Below are positions 18,814 to 27,860 of a DNA stretch of 64,000 nt, piece after piece. Positions within the stretch are counted from its first letter, which is position 1, and every line of letters starts with the position of its first letter. The stretch lies in NCBI GenBank assembly GCA_947176765.1, contig CAMWRX010000003.1, forward strand, positions 1-64,000, read 5' to 3'. Origin of the DNA: an uncultured bacterium (GTDB lineage Bacteria > Bacillota > Clostridia > Oscillospirales > Oscillospiraceae). Under the pieces are notes generated by a model that did not search any database, was not told the origin of the DNA, and was given only the letters and a program-made list of their open reading frames with translations. Both the position numbers and the translations under genes were made by a program.

Positions 18814-19751
18814 CCCGCCGCCCCGGAAACGGGGCGGTTTTTCATTCCCCTTTCTATCTCCGAAATCGCCCGGAACACCGGGTAAAACTGCTGTGGCACT
18901 ACGGCGTTTCCGAGGCATTTAAGTCTGTCCACCCGAGAGGGAATCCCATGAGCCACTCGCCCCACATCGGGTTCAGCTGGCCACCAACATCCGTTCTCAA
19001 ACTCCTTGAATTGTTTCCGCCGCTCGTTCCCTGGGCGTCGGATGCACAGGGAGTCGTATACAGCTTTGCCGCCTGAATCAACTTCATGGCATGGCGGCTC
19101 TGGCCGTTGTACTCCTTCCCCTTCAGATCCCCGCACTCCGCATCGAATCGCGTGGGGGTCGGGAACATCGCAACCGCTGTCTGTAGATCTGGGCCGCCCT
19201 GGCGTGTCGCTGTCTTGGACGCCCCTCTCCCGCACCGCCCAGTTGCGGTAGGCCACAATGGCGCATCGGTCTCTCCTGTGCGGGGCGTCGACGGCACAAG
19301 CCGGAATAATAAACGCCTGGCAGGCGTAGCCGATACCTTCCAGGTCAGATATCGCCTGGTCGAGCGCCATGCTGACGATTCCAGCAACATTTTCTCCAAC
19401 GACCCAAGCGGGCCGCAGCTCCTGGATAACTCTAAGCATTTCCGGCCAGAGGTAACGGTCATCCTCACGGCCCCGTCGCTTCCCGGCCACGCTGAACGGC
19501 TGGCACAGTCACGGGAATCCACCGGAAATAACGTCAACTGTTCGAAGTCCTGTGGATTCATAGAAACTATCACCCCCTAACGTCCGAATATCCCGCCAGC
19601 GCGGCACATCTGGCCAGTGCTTCTCCAGCACCTTCGTCGGGAAGTCCGCCCACTCGCATTGACCGACCGTTCGAAAGCCTGCCCACTCCGCCGCCAGGTC
19701 GAGGCCGCCTATGCCGGTGAATAGGGAGAGATGGGTCAACTTTCCGCCCAT
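18804..19751 (-). pseudogene. C5-cytosine DNA methyltransferase interrupted by UGA in the catalytic PCQ motif
   Basis: Frame reads [25 protein letters not shown]...[22 protein letters not shown]...[24 protein letters not shown]. Confidence 0.8.
18899..19573 (-). CDS. 224-aa ORF overlapping the methyltransferase frame on the same strand
   Basis: [72 protein letters not shown]...[25 protein letters not shown]. Confidence 0.55.
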   Translation of the reverse strand: MIVSMNPQDFEQLTLFPVDSRDCASRSAWPGSDGAVRMTVTSGRKCLELSRSCGPLGSLEKMLLESSAWRSTRRYLTWKVSATPARRLLFRLVPSTPRTGETDAPLWPTATGRCGRGASKTATRQGGPDLQTAVAMFPTPTRFDAECGDLKGKEYNGQSRHAMKLIQAAKLYTTPCASDAQGTSGGNNSRSLRTDVGGQLNPMWGEWLMGFPLGWTDLNASETP

Positions 19752-19773
19752 TCCAACGGATCCTCCTCGCTTT

Positions 19774-22269
19774 TTATCCGATCATGTCAAACAGCGAAAT
19801 TGTCTCCTCTTTCGCCTCGAATTCCTTCAGGTACCCAACAGCATCCCGGAAATAGTCGTTGTTCAGTTCGATGGTATATCCCCGCCGTCCGGCCTTCATG
19901 GCCTCCAGCGCCACCGTTCCCAGCCCGCCGAATGGGTCAAGCACCAGATCCCCCGGATTGCTGTAGCGATTGATGAGCCGATCCACGATGTCCAGCTGGA
20001 GCGGGCAGACATGGAGCGCCTGCCGCCGCTGACTCTGGGTTGTGTTCAGCGTCCTCATGCGGTTGATGTCGTCCCACACCTGATCCGTCCAGCTTCCCGG
20101 CGCCACCACCATGAAGGTGGCGGGCAGACGGCCGTCCGCATCCAGTTTCTTGGCCAGGGCCACATGCTCCTCGTAGCTGTACACCGTTCCCCGGCTGTAT
20201 TTGCGGTACGCCGCCTGGAGGCGGTCTACCGGGATCTTCTCCAACTCCGCTTTGGTCAGCAGCCGGTCGCCGCTGGAGCGCTCAAAGGCATGGGCGTCGA
20301 TCTGCCACTGGGCCCGGGTGTATTCCTCTTTGGACTTCACCACCGGCTCATCGGCGTATCCCTTTGAGCGGTCTGTCTGCTGCTTACAGAACAACAGGAT
20401 GTACTCCGGGCACCCGACGCCCATCTTGGTGCCGTCCTTGCCGTTCTCCGTCCACCCCAGCCGGTAGGTCTGGTTGTTCTCCCGAACCACATCTGTTACC
20501 ACCGTGATCATGCCCATGTAGAAAAAGCCATGGCGCATATAATGCTGAATGCACAGGGCGTGGAAGGGCTCTATGGTTGGCCTCCCCGTGCCGGTGGCGT
20601 TGCCGAACAACACCCGGTCCTTTACGTGGCACGCGAACACCCGCCCCGGCTTCAGCGCCCGCAGCAGATTTGGTGTCAGGTAATCCATCTGCTCAAAAAA
20701 GCGGGCCGTGTCCTCATTGTGGCCGAAATCGTTATAGCTGGGGGTGTACTCATAGTGATTGCTGAACGGGATGGAGGTGACGATTAGGTCAACGCTGTTT
20801 TCCTCCATCCGCGCCGTCTCCTCCACGCAGTCGTTATTGACGGCGGTGAAGTTCTCGCCCTTGACTTCCACGCGCTCCACTCCAATGCTCCGGGCCATCT
20901 GCGCGGCGGCCCGCGCCCCGCCCAGCCCATACTTTTTGACGATCTCCCGCATTTTCTCTTGCAGGTGGTTGTGCTGCTCCCACTTGGCCATCAGCGCCCG
21001 ATAGATTGGGTCCTCCGCCTCGGTGCAGATCACGTCGATGATTACCCGCTCGGTCTGTAGGAAACGATAAATGCGGTGAATGGCCTGAATGAAATCATTA
21101 AACTCATAGTCGATGCCAACAAAAATGGCCCGATGACAGTGCCGCTGGAAATTGCAGCCCGAGCCGCTGAGGCTCTTTTTCGTGGCGAACAGCCGGGTAC
21201 ATCCCTCGGAGAAGTCGATCACCCGCCGCTCCCGCTCGTCGTAGTCCATGGAGCCGTAGATGTCCACTGTCTCGGGCAGCGCCGCCTTGAGGGCGTGCCG
21301 CTCCGCCTCCAGGTCATGCCAGAGGATGAAGTGTGCGTCCGGGTCGCTGTCCACGATTTCCTTCGCCTTCGCCACCCGGGCGGCGATGCTCTCCCGCTTC
21401 TCCCGGCTGGCCTCAGACAGCGACATGGCTGCGTCGTTAATGATCTTGTACTGGCCGTCCCGGTCCTGGTTGTCGTTGTAGTGGTCGCTCACCACATGGC
21501 GGCGCACCTCCAGGGGCGGCAGATCATAGCCCTCATCGGGATAGCCCAGGTCGGACGGCTTTGTGACCACCAGCGCCCAGGTGGACAGCCACAGCCAGAA
21601 TTCGTCCTCCTTGTGGGGGTACAGCGTCAGGTTGTTTGCCTTGGTGCTGTCCCGCTGGAAGAACCGGGTCAGGGCTTGGCCGGTGTCCATCACCTCCAGG
21701 TACCCGGCGTAATGGATCAGCTCCTTGTACTTGTTGGGGGACGGCGTGGCCGTGCACACCAGCTTGTACTTCACGCCCTGGAATTTATCCAGAAACGTCT
21801 GGTAGGTCTTGCTGCCGAAAGATCTAAGCACCGACGCCTCATCCAGCGCCGTGGCGCAGAACGCGGAAGGATCCATATCACCGTCCCGCACCCGCTCGTA
21901 GTTGGTCATGAGGATGGGCGCGTCCCGGTGTTCCGCCGCCTCCGCCATAGTGCGCACATAGGGCGGCTGATCCATGCCCAGCAGCTCCGCCGCGTCCCGG
22001 CTGAACTCCTGGCGCACTCCCAGCGGCAGCACGATGAGGGCTTGTCCGCCCTCGTGGGCGGCGGTGAGGCGGCACCACTCCAGCTCCTGCACCGTCTTAC
22101 CCAGGCCAAAGGATTCAAACAGCGCCCGCCGGCCGCCATGGCACGCCCAGATCACCGCGTCCCGCTGGTGGGGCTTCAGGGCCGGGTTCACCTCTTTGGA
22201 ACTGACCTCGAAGCCTGTTTCTGGCGCCACCTGGATCTTGCTGCGCAAAAACTCAAGATATCGTTCCAT
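19774..22269 (-). CDS. SNF2-like helicase fused to N4/N6 DNA methyltransferase
   Basis: [26 protein letters not shown], then [12 protein letters not shown] and [29 protein letters not shown]. Confidence 0.85.
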   Translation of the reverse strand: MERYLEFLRSKIQVAPETGFEVSSKEVNPALKPHQRDAVIWACHGGRRALFESFGLGKTVQELEWCRLTAAHEGGQALIVLPLGVRQEFSRDAAELLGMDQPPYVRTMAEAAEHRDAPILMTNYERVRDGDMDPSAFCATALDEASVLRSFGSKTYQTFLDKFQGVKYKLVCTATPSPNKYKELIHYAGYLEVMDTGQALTRFFQRDSTKANNLTLYPHKEDEFWLWLSTWALVVTKPSDLGYPDEGYDLPPLEVRRHVVSDHYNDNQDRDGQYKIINDAAMSLSEASREKRESIAARVAKAKEIVDSDPDAHFILWHDLEAERHALKAALPETVDIYGSMDYDERERRVIDFSEGCTRLFATKKSLSGSGCNFQRHCHRAIFVGIDYEFNDFIQAIHRIYRFLQTERVIIDVICTEAEDPIYRALMAKWEQHNHLQEKMREIVKKYGLGGARAAAQMARSIGVERVEVKGENFTAVNNDCVEETARMEENSVDLIVTSIPFSNHYEYTPSYNDFGHNEDTARFFEQMDYLTPNLLRALKPGRVFACHVKDRVLFGNATGTGRPTIEPFHALCIQHYMRHGFFYMGMITVVTDVVRENNQTYRLGWTENGKDGTKMGVGCPEYILLFCKQQTDRSKGYADEPVVKSKEEYTRAQWQIDAHAFERSSGDRLLTKAELEKIPVDRLQAAYRKYSRGTVYSYEEHVALAKKLDADGRLPATFMVVAPGSWTDQVWDDINRMRTLNTTQSQRRQALHVCPLQLDIVDRLINRYSNPGDLVLDPFGGLGTVALEAMKAGRRGYTIELNNDYFRDAVGYLKEFEAKEETISLFDMIG

Positions 22270-22271
22270 GC

Positions 22272-22637
22272 CTACTTGATCTCCCCTCGTTCCCTGAGCC
22301 GCCGCTTGGCGTCCTTGAGCATCCACAGGCTGATGTGCAGCTCCTCGCAGATCGCCTCGCTGTTCCGCCAGCCGCGATCGATCAGGTCTCGGACCTTATC
22401 GGCCCGCTCCAAATTTCTTTTCACCGTTTCGACCGGCTGCTTACGCGCCTTTACTCGCGGTTCCTTCCCTCGAAGCGGGCAGGCTGGTGAGCTTGCGCGG
22501 CAGTTCGGCAATGAGCAGTTTAGGCACGCTTCCACGTTTTCCGGCGCATCCCTGGTAGAAATCGGCTTCACCGGCTCCGGCTCGCCGTATCCGGGCCTGG
22601 TGATATGCCCGATGCCGTATGGGCTAGACGTAATCAT
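22272..22637 (-). CDS. Hypothetical phage protein, HTH-like C-terminus
   Basis: VRDLIDRGWRNSEAICEELHISLWMLKDAKRRL. Confidence 0.55.
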   Translation of the reverse strand: MITSSPYGIGHITRPGYGEPEPVKPISTRDAPENVEACLNCSLPNCRASSPACPLRGKEPRVKARKQPVETVKRNLERADKVRDLIDRGWRNSEAICEELHISLWMLKDAKRRLRERGEIK

Positions 22638-22870
22638 GAGGCATCGCCCCTTTGGTTCCAGACCTCCGCGGCTTCCTCCGATGGCTCAGGCTCCGGCGCG
22701 GGCAGCTCGATACAGACCGGGGCCACAGGGATGGGCACGATCTTGCCCGCTCGGACAATAGAGTGTGAGAGGCAGTAATAGCCTGCCAGTATCACCGCCA
22801 CAGCCGCCGCCAGCACCAGGGCGGAGAGCAGGTCGTCAAGGCGTTTGTGCACTGGATACCCCTCCTTCAC
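22634..22870 (-). CDS. Small membrane protein
   Basis: LLSALVLAAAVAVILAGYYCLSH hydrophobic segment. Confidence 0.55.
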   Translation of the reverse strand: MKEGYPVHKRLDDLLSALVLAAAVAVILAGYYCLSHSIVRAGKIVPIPVAPVCIELPAPEPEPSEEAAEVWNQRGDAS

Positions 22871-23118
22871 ACTGACACAACCTTCATTCCCGGCATATAC
22901 CTAAACCGCTTCATATCGGAGAAGGTCGTAGGTTTCTCCGGGACCTTTACCGTATGGGCGGCCAGATACGCCTCCACGTCAGAGGGCTTGAAGCGGGTGA
23001 GGTTCCCGACCTTGTAGGCCCGCAGGCCGTTCTTTCGGTTAGCCAAGCGGTGGATGGTATGTACCGATACGCCCCACTGCTCCGCCAGCTCGGTGGGGGT
23101 CAACAGCTTTTCGTCCAT
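22867..23118 (-). CDS. MerR/excisionase-like helix-turn-helix protein
   Basis: MDEKLLTPTELAEQWGVSVHTIHRLANRKNGLRAYKVGNLTRFKPSDVEAYLAAH. Confidence 0.82.
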   Translation of the reverse strand: MDEKLLTPTELAEQWGVSVHTIHRLANRKNGLRAYKVGNLTRFKPSDVEAYLAAHTVKVPEKPTTFSDMKRFRYMPGMKVVSV

Positions 23119-23234
23119 GATTCCTCCTTGATTTCCGTCCGCGCCTCTGGTATAATCAAGGCACGGGACTGATTTTTTCGTATTTGGTCTTCGTGTTGCC
23201 CCACCAGGTGCGCTACCACCGGGCGGGGCGCTTT

Positions 23235-23384
23235 TTACGCCCACAACTCGGCGCAGACCCCGGCCATCTCCGCTAGTGCCCAGGCATCATAGCCGTCGGC
23301 TTCGGCCTGGCCCAGCAGCTTCTCCCGCAGATGCGGGCTGGGCTGATTCAGCAGGGCCGCTTTGTAGTCTTCTAAGGTTTTCAT
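23235..23384 (-). CDS. Small hypothetical protein
   Basis: MKTLEDYKAALLNQPSPHLREKLLGQAEADGYDAWALAEMAGVCAELWA, upstream GGAGACAACC. Confidence 0.5.
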   Translation of the reverse strand: MKTLEDYKAALLNQPSPHLREKLLGQAEADGYDAWALAEMAGVCAELWA

Positions 23385-23447
23385 GTGGTTGTCTCCTTTC
23401 GGGATTGCTCTTCTCTCGCTCCGATGATAGAATGAGGCAGAAAGAAG

Positions 23448-23825
23448 GTGTTTTTGGTGGTAACAGAATATGACGTTCTTAAAGTTCTTGACGAATGCAA
23501 CGGCGCGACACACGAAGAAATATCTCCCTCAGCAGAATTGGCGGACAAGCGCTCCACGTACAGATTATTAAAAATCCTAGAAGCGGACCAATTTGTTAAG
23601 CCTGCATTTCGGCAGGGCGAAGATTTTGCGTATTGCATTACACCTGTAGGGCAATACCGCTTGCAGCAGCTGAGAGAACAGATAGACCTTCGAGGCAAGG
23701 CAACCGCAGAAGCAGAGCAACAGAATCATATAGAAAGCATTCGATTTTGGATTACCTTCGTCGTTACCCTCATTGGCACCCTAGCCGCCATTGGGAGCCT
23801 AATTGCAACTATCGCTTTGCGTTAG
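23448..23825 (+). CDS. Winged-helix-like protein with C-terminal transmembrane segment
   Basis: ORF; FWITFVVTLIGTLAAIGSLIATIAL hydrophobic C-terminus. Confidence 0.6.
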   Translation: MFLVVTEYDVLKVLDECNGATHEEISPSAELADKRSTYRLLKILEADQFVKPAFRQGEDFAYCITPVGQYRLQQLREQIDLRGKATAEAEQQNHIESIRFWITFVVTLIGTLAAIGSLIATIALR

Positions 23826-23919
23826 GCCCGTACCACCGCCATAGCAGAACCAGCAAGACAATGCCACAGACAGCCGCCACAGCGCTGGCGGCTGTTGCTA
23901 TAACATGGGCAGTTTCCAT
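23809..23919 (-). CDS. 36-aa hydrophobic peptide
   Basis: Hand translation METAHVIATAASAVAAVCGIVLLVLLWRWYGPNAKR*; below ORF-track size limit. Confidence 0.4.
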   Translation of the reverse strand: METAHVIATAASAVAAVCGIVLLVLLWRWYGPNAKR

Positions 23920-24139
23920 TCGATTCACCCCCTTCCGTTCGTCGCTTTGTGGTCACGCGCTGTCCCAATCTGCCCGCCCATCAAGCACCTTACAAGCAAT
24001 TACCATTCTTGGCCTTATCCAAAAACAAAGTCGAAGTGACTTCAACCGGCTTCTCCCATCCGAGCCTATCAACCAGTCTTTGGGGCTTCATGGCTTTCAA
24101 ATGCGGGTGCGCTCATTGTGTCATGGGCGGGCAGAACGG

Positions 24140-24349
24140 CTACGCGCTGTCCTGGCCGGTGCCCAGACCCAGCAGGTAGTCGGTGGAACAGTGGAACAGT
24201 TTAGACATCTCCACCATCTTGGAAACTGGAATATCCGTTGTGCCACGCATCCAGTTTTTCATGGTTCCATACGACACGCCAAGCTTTTCAGCAAGAGCTA
24301 CGCGACTCAGGCCAATGCGGGCACGTTCAGCGTCGATGTTAGGAAACAT
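24140..24349 (-). CDS. Cro-like HTH regulator
   Basis: IGLSRVALAEKLGVSYGTMKNWMRGTTDIPVSKMVEMSKLFHCSTDYLLGL. Confidence 0.82.
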   Translation of the reverse strand: MFPNIDAERARIGLSRVALAEKLGVSYGTMKNWMRGTTDIPVSKMVEMSKLFHCSTDYLLGLGTGQDSA

Positions 24350-24368
24350 ATTATTCACCACCCTTCTT

Positions 24369-24387
24369 TTTACCTGTTTCAGGTCAA
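24369..24387. promoter_or_regulatory. Repressor operator 1 TTTACCTGTTTCAGGTCAA
   Basis: One of three near-identical palindromes between divergent HTH genes. Confidence 0.8.
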
Positions 24388-24402
24388 TTTTCAACTTTAC
24401 AA

Positions 24403-24421
24403 TACACCCGTTTCAGGTAAA
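24403..24421. promoter_or_regulatory. Repressor operator 2 TACACCCGTTTCAGGTAAA
   Basis: Second copy of the palindromic motif. Confidence 0.78.
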
Positions 24422-24444
24422 TGTCAATACGTTTCTAAAAAAAA

Positions 24445-24463
24445 TTTACCCGATTAAGGTAAA
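24445..24463. promoter_or_regulatory. Repressor operator 3 TTTACCCGATTAAGGTAAA
   Basis: Third copy, near-perfect palindrome TTTACC-N7-GGTAAA. Confidence 0.82.
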
Positions 24464-24469
24464 ATGTTG

Positions 24470-24498
24470 TTGACATATACTTGTACTGGCCTTATAAT
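24470..24498 (+). promoter_or_regulatory. Sigma-70 type promoter of the CI-like repressor
   Basis: TTGACA (24470-24475) - 17 nt - TATAAT (24493-24498). Confidence 0.88.
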
Positions 24499-24523
24499 TC
24501 ATTAAGAAAAGGGAGGGCGTGAA

Positions 24524-24943
24524 ATGGCTGACTTGAAAATTTTATCTAAGAGGCTTATCGAGGTCAGAAAAAGTAACGGATATACTCGTAAGCGGTTAGC
24601 GGAAGAATTGAACCGCCCATACCGTACAATTACGAATTACGAGACAGGCGAACATGAGCCTGGCCATAAGTATCTTATTGAAATTGCGGAAAAATTCGCC
24701 GTTACCACAGATTACCTTTTAGGGTTATCCGACGACCCACACAAAACATCTGACGAAGCAAAAAAATCCCCCAGCACAGCCGAAGCTGCACCGGGGGAAG
24801 ATCATATTTCTTTGGAGGAATCAAACCGCCTGCTGGTCGCCCTCGGCCTTATCGAGGAGGGACAAGACCTCTCCAATGATGATCTGGCGTTTCTGGAGCA
24901 CATCATCGGCTTGTTGGACGCTTGGTTTGGAAAGCGCAAGTAA
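24524..24943 (+). CDS. CI-like HTH repressor
   Basis: LIEVRKSNGYTRKRLAEELNRPYRTITNYETGEHEPGHKYLIEIAEKFAVTTDYLLGLSDDP. Confidence 0.88.
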   Translation: MADLKILSKRLIEVRKSNGYTRKRLAEELNRPYRTITNYETGEHEPGHKYLIEIAEKFAVTTDYLLGLSDDPHKTSDEAKKSPSTAEAAPGEDHISLEESNRLLVALGLIEEGQDLSNDDLAFLEHIIGLLDAWFGKRK

Positions 24944-25186
24944 AGCATTATATACCGCCTTTGGGTTTTTGCAAGAATTGAGTATTTCGTTAAATCGCCT
25001 GCAATTAACCTGTTCCATTTTCTCATTCCCCTTCTGCGATGCCGTCCGTTTGTTCCATATTATAATACAACAGTTCGATTCAGTCAAGGAGAATTTTTCT
25101 TTATTTGTGCCTGTTTATAGGGTACTATTCTGTGATATAGTCATCCATCCGCTAGGGAGCGATAAAACAGAGAGGAGAAGCAAAAA

Positions 25187-25924
25187 ATGAGCAATAAATT
25201 AAAAAAATGCAAATTCTGCCATTCTGATATTCAAAAAAAAGAGAAGGTATGCCCAAATTGCGGCCGAAAAGTAAAGCGTCATGGCTGGGTGTTTCCTCTT
25301 TTTGTGGTTATTGTCCTCTGCGTTGCGTTCAGTGCAGCGGTCAACTCCAAGTCCTCCTCTGGTGGCAGTTCTGCATCAAGAACCACACTTGGAAAAGCAA
25401 TGGAGCTGTCTGTAGAGCAGGAAGCGACCATGATTGATGTTTTTACTCAATGCGGCATAGGTGAAATTACATCTGCCGTTAAGTTTCAGGGCGGAGAAGG
25501 CCACACATCGTACCATCTTAAAGACAAAGAAACTTCCGCTTATAAATCTGGAACCATCGTTGTTTGGGTTACGGATGAAACAAAAACCGTTGAATCTATC
25601 TATTTTAAAGATCACGATATCTATTTAGACGGTGCTGTAGTGGCTCAAATTACAGATTTCTATGTAAACTCAACTGATCGAGACAATTACCGGGTTGCAG
25701 CTCAATTAGCCGTAAATCAGCTTTTGAATTATCCTGATACGGCAAAATATCCAGCAATCAGTGGCTGGGTGTTTGGCATAGAGGACAATATTGTGATCGT
25801 CCAATCTTCTGTAAAAGCCAAAAATGCTTTTAATATGGAAGACAATCTTTCTTTCCAGGTGAAATTCGAGAGCGGAAATATTATTTCTCTGATTTTGGAC
25901 GGGAAAGAATACATATCCCAATGA
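25187..25924 (+). CDS. Zinc-ribbon membrane-anchored protein (possible lysogenic conversion gene)
   Basis: CKFCHSDIQKKEKVCPNCGRK then a transmembrane segment and extracytoplasmic domain. Confidence 0.65.
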   Translation: MSNKLKKCKFCHSDIQKKEKVCPNCGRKVKRHGWVFPLFVVIVLCVAFSAAVNSKSSSGGSSASRTTLGKAMELSVEQEATMIDVFTQCGIGEITSAVKFQGGEGHTSYHLKDKETSAYKSGTIVVWVTDETKTVESIYFKDHDIYLDGAVVAQITDFYVNSTDRDNYRVAAQLAVNQLLNYPDTAKYPAISGWVFGIEDNIVIVQSSVKAKNAFNMEDNLSFQVKFESGNIISLILDGKEYISQ

Positions 25925-26082
25925 CCACCACCATCCTGGATGAATACATCCTTCCCGTCCTCACCCGCTACATAGACCGCTACCGCTGGAGTTGGAATAT
26001 CTCCATGCGGCTCATCAATAAATACTACGGGACGGAGTATACGGAAAAGCAGCTAAAGAAGCTGTACAGGCAAGCAAAATAA
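25921..26082 (+). CDS. Small hypothetical protein, translationally coupled (ATGA)
   Basis: MTTTILDEYILPVLTRYIDRYRWSWNISMRLINKYYGTEYTEKQLKKLYRQAK*. Confidence 0.65.
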   Translation: MTTTILDEYILPVLTRYIDRYRWSWNISMRLINKYYGTEYTEKQLKKLYRQAK

Positions 26083-26121
26083 AATCCCCGCCCCGGTGCT
26101 GCAACACCGAGGCGGGGAACG

Positions 26122-26155
26122 AGGGCAGAAAGCTTTGCTGGCACTCTGCCCTTTT
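26122..26155 (+). terminator. Intrinsic terminator before integrase
   Basis: AGGGCAGA...TCTGCCCT followed by TTT. Confidence 0.6.
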
Positions 26156-26201
26156 ATTGTAATGCTCTTTTTCCTAAATTGCAATAGGAGGATTGATTTT
26201 T

Positions 26202-27425
26202 ATGGCAAGACGTCCTGAATTCTACTACGATGAAAAGAAAGGCTATTACCGCAAGCGGGTTAAACTGGCCTCTGGCGTCTATAAGGACGTTCGGGCCAAG
26301 ACCAAAGAAGAGTTGCGCAAAAAGCTCTACGACCTGGAGACCGCCCAACGGATGGGCCTGATCCTGGACGACAAAACGACAGTCGCGGAACTGGCGGCCC
26401 AGTGGTACAATAACCGCAAAGATGGCTTGTCACTCTCCCGTCGGGAGGACTATTGCAGCGCCATCAATATCCGCATCTGCCCGGTCCTGGGGGCTATGAA
26501 GGTTCGGGACGTGAAGCCGGAGCACTGCCAGCGGGTCATGGCCCAGTGCACAGGACTGTCGTTCTCCACTCAGCAAAAGACCGTCAGCGCCATGAAGCAG
26601 ATCTTCGAGTGCGCAGTGGACAACGGCCTGATCCTGCGCTCTCCAGCGGAGAAAATCAAGCCCGGCGGCGCGAAGCCCAAAGAAAAAACCGCCCTGACCG
26701 TGGAGCAGTGCGCTCGGCTGGAGGCGGCTGTGAAAGGGACTCGGGCATATATCTTCGTCATGCTGGGCCTATATGCGGGCCTGCGCCGAGAAGAGATCTG
26801 CGGGCTCCAATGGAGCGACATCGACTTGAAGGCCGACCCACCCAGACTGACTGTAAACAACGCTATGCGATTCTCTGGCGGCAAAGCTGAATTCCCTGCG
26901 CCTCTGAAATCAAGAGCCGCTCACCGCACTATCCCGCTGCCGCCCAACCTGAGCGCCGCGCTGGCAGAAGAAAGGAGACGGAGCAACAGTTTCTTCGTAA
27001 TCCATGCTACCGATGGGCAGCACATCAGCTTCCAGGGGATGAGGAATATCATCGGGATCATAGATCGGCGCGCCCCCATGTCCGAAACGAAAAAGGCGAA
27101 ACGGGAGGCCAGGGAGAAGGAGCTGGGTAGAGCTATCGCCCCGCGTAAGACTCAAAAAAACATCACGAAGATTGATTTTAGGCCCACGCCCCATCAGCTG
27201 CGGCATACCTACATCACTCGATTGATCGAGGGTGGCTTGGACATAAAGAAAGTGCAGTATTTGGCGGGGCACGATGACATCAGGATGACTTTGAACGTGT
27301 ATAGCCATGTCATGAACAATAGCCCTGAGAGCCTTATCGATGCAGTCTCTTCAGCACTTTCGGGGCAAAGTTCGGGGCAAAATGAAAAATCGAACACTGG
27401 GAAAGTACTGAATATCAACGGTTAG
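26202..27425 (+). CDS. int: Tyrosine recombinase/integrase
   Basis: N-terminal Arm-type domain, YAGLRREEICGLQWSDI, TPHQLRHTYITRLIEGG, LAGHDDIRMTLNVYSHV. Confidence 0.95.
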   Translation: MARRPEFYYDEKKGYYRKRVKLASGVYKDVRAKTKEELRKKLYDLETAQRMGLILDDKTTVAELAAQWYNNRKDGLSLSRREDYCSAINIRICPVLGAMKVRDVKPEHCQRVMAQCTGLSFSTQQKTVSAMKQIFECAVDNGLILRSPAEKIKPGGAKPKEKTALTVEQCARLEAAVKGTRAYIFVMLGLYAGLRREEICGLQWSDIDLKADPPRLTVNNAMRFSGGKAEFPAPLKSRAAHRTIPLPPNLSAALAEERRRSNSFFVIHATDGQHISFQGMRNIIGIIDRRAPMSETKKAKREAREKELGRAIAPRKTQKNITKIDFRPTPHQLRHTYITRLIEGGLDIKKVQYLAGHDDIRMTLNVYSHVMNNSPESLIDAVSSALSGQSSGQNEKSNTGKVLNING

Positions 27426-27441
27426 ACGGTTTTTTAGGCTA

Positions 27442-27489
27442 TGCTTGACGTGCGGGAGGTCACAGGTTCAAGTCCTGTATCGTCCACCA
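27442..27489 (+). other. att site: 3' fragment of a tRNA, probably tRNA-Val(GAC)
   Basis: TGCTTGACGTGCGGGAGGTCACAGGTTCAAGTCCTGTATCGTCCACCA: anticodon loop TTGACGT, T-arm ACAGG-TTCAAGT-CCTGT, acceptor 3' strand and CCA, with no matching 5' half upstream. Confidence 0.82.
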
Positions 27490-27509
27490 AGGCAGTCGGC
27501 AGACTGTCA

Positions 27510-27551
27510 GGACCCGTCGTTCGCCGCAAGGCGAATGACGGTCCTTTTTTT
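27510..27551 (+). terminator. Rho-independent terminator downstream of tRNA fragment
   Basis: GGACCCGTCGTTCGCC-GCAA-GGCGAATGACGGTCC TTTTTTT. Confidence 0.82.
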
Positions 27552-27594
27552 GCAGACCTATAGCTGGGCGCATTTTTCTCATCAGCGCAAAGCA

Positions 27595-27632
27595 AAAATC
27601 CGCTTGAAATCGCAAGATTTCAAGCGGATTTT
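27595..27632. terminator. Perfect 17-bp hairpin, possible bidirectional terminator
   Basis: AAAATCCGCTTGAAATC-GCAA-GATTTCAAGCGGATTTT. Confidence 0.7.
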
Positions 27633-27860
27633 CTTGTTCTCGGAACTTTTTGTGTGATCCTCTTTCTGTGCTTTTCCCTTGACCACAGCTTTGACCACAG
27701 TCAGAAAAAATCTGTCCCGCCCGGAACGGCTGTGCCGACCTCTCGCCTACTTTCTTCAAAAATAAGATGTCCTTCTTTTTTGAAGAGGAGAGACTCCTAT
27801 CGGTGGTTCGTTTGGCTATTGCGCGGAACAGATTGGGAAGCGCTTCAGCGCTGCGGAGCA

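Larger units (their letters stand above)
1..27489. mobile_element. Prophage (contractile tail, PBSX/myovirus-like), right end at tRNA-like att site, left end outside window
   Basis: Contiguous tail, head, replication, repressor and integrase genes; ends in a tRNA 3' fragment just downstream of the integrase. Confidence 0.93.

Noticed and set aside
21076-22761. 561-aa + strand ORF antisense to the helicase-methyltransferase
   Set aside because: No domain motifs and crosses several minus-strand gene boundaries
26086-26117. GC hairpin CCCCGCCCCGGTG...CACCGAGGCGGGG as a terminator
   Set aside because: No U-tract directly follows; the next hairpin at 26122-26155 is the better terminator candidate
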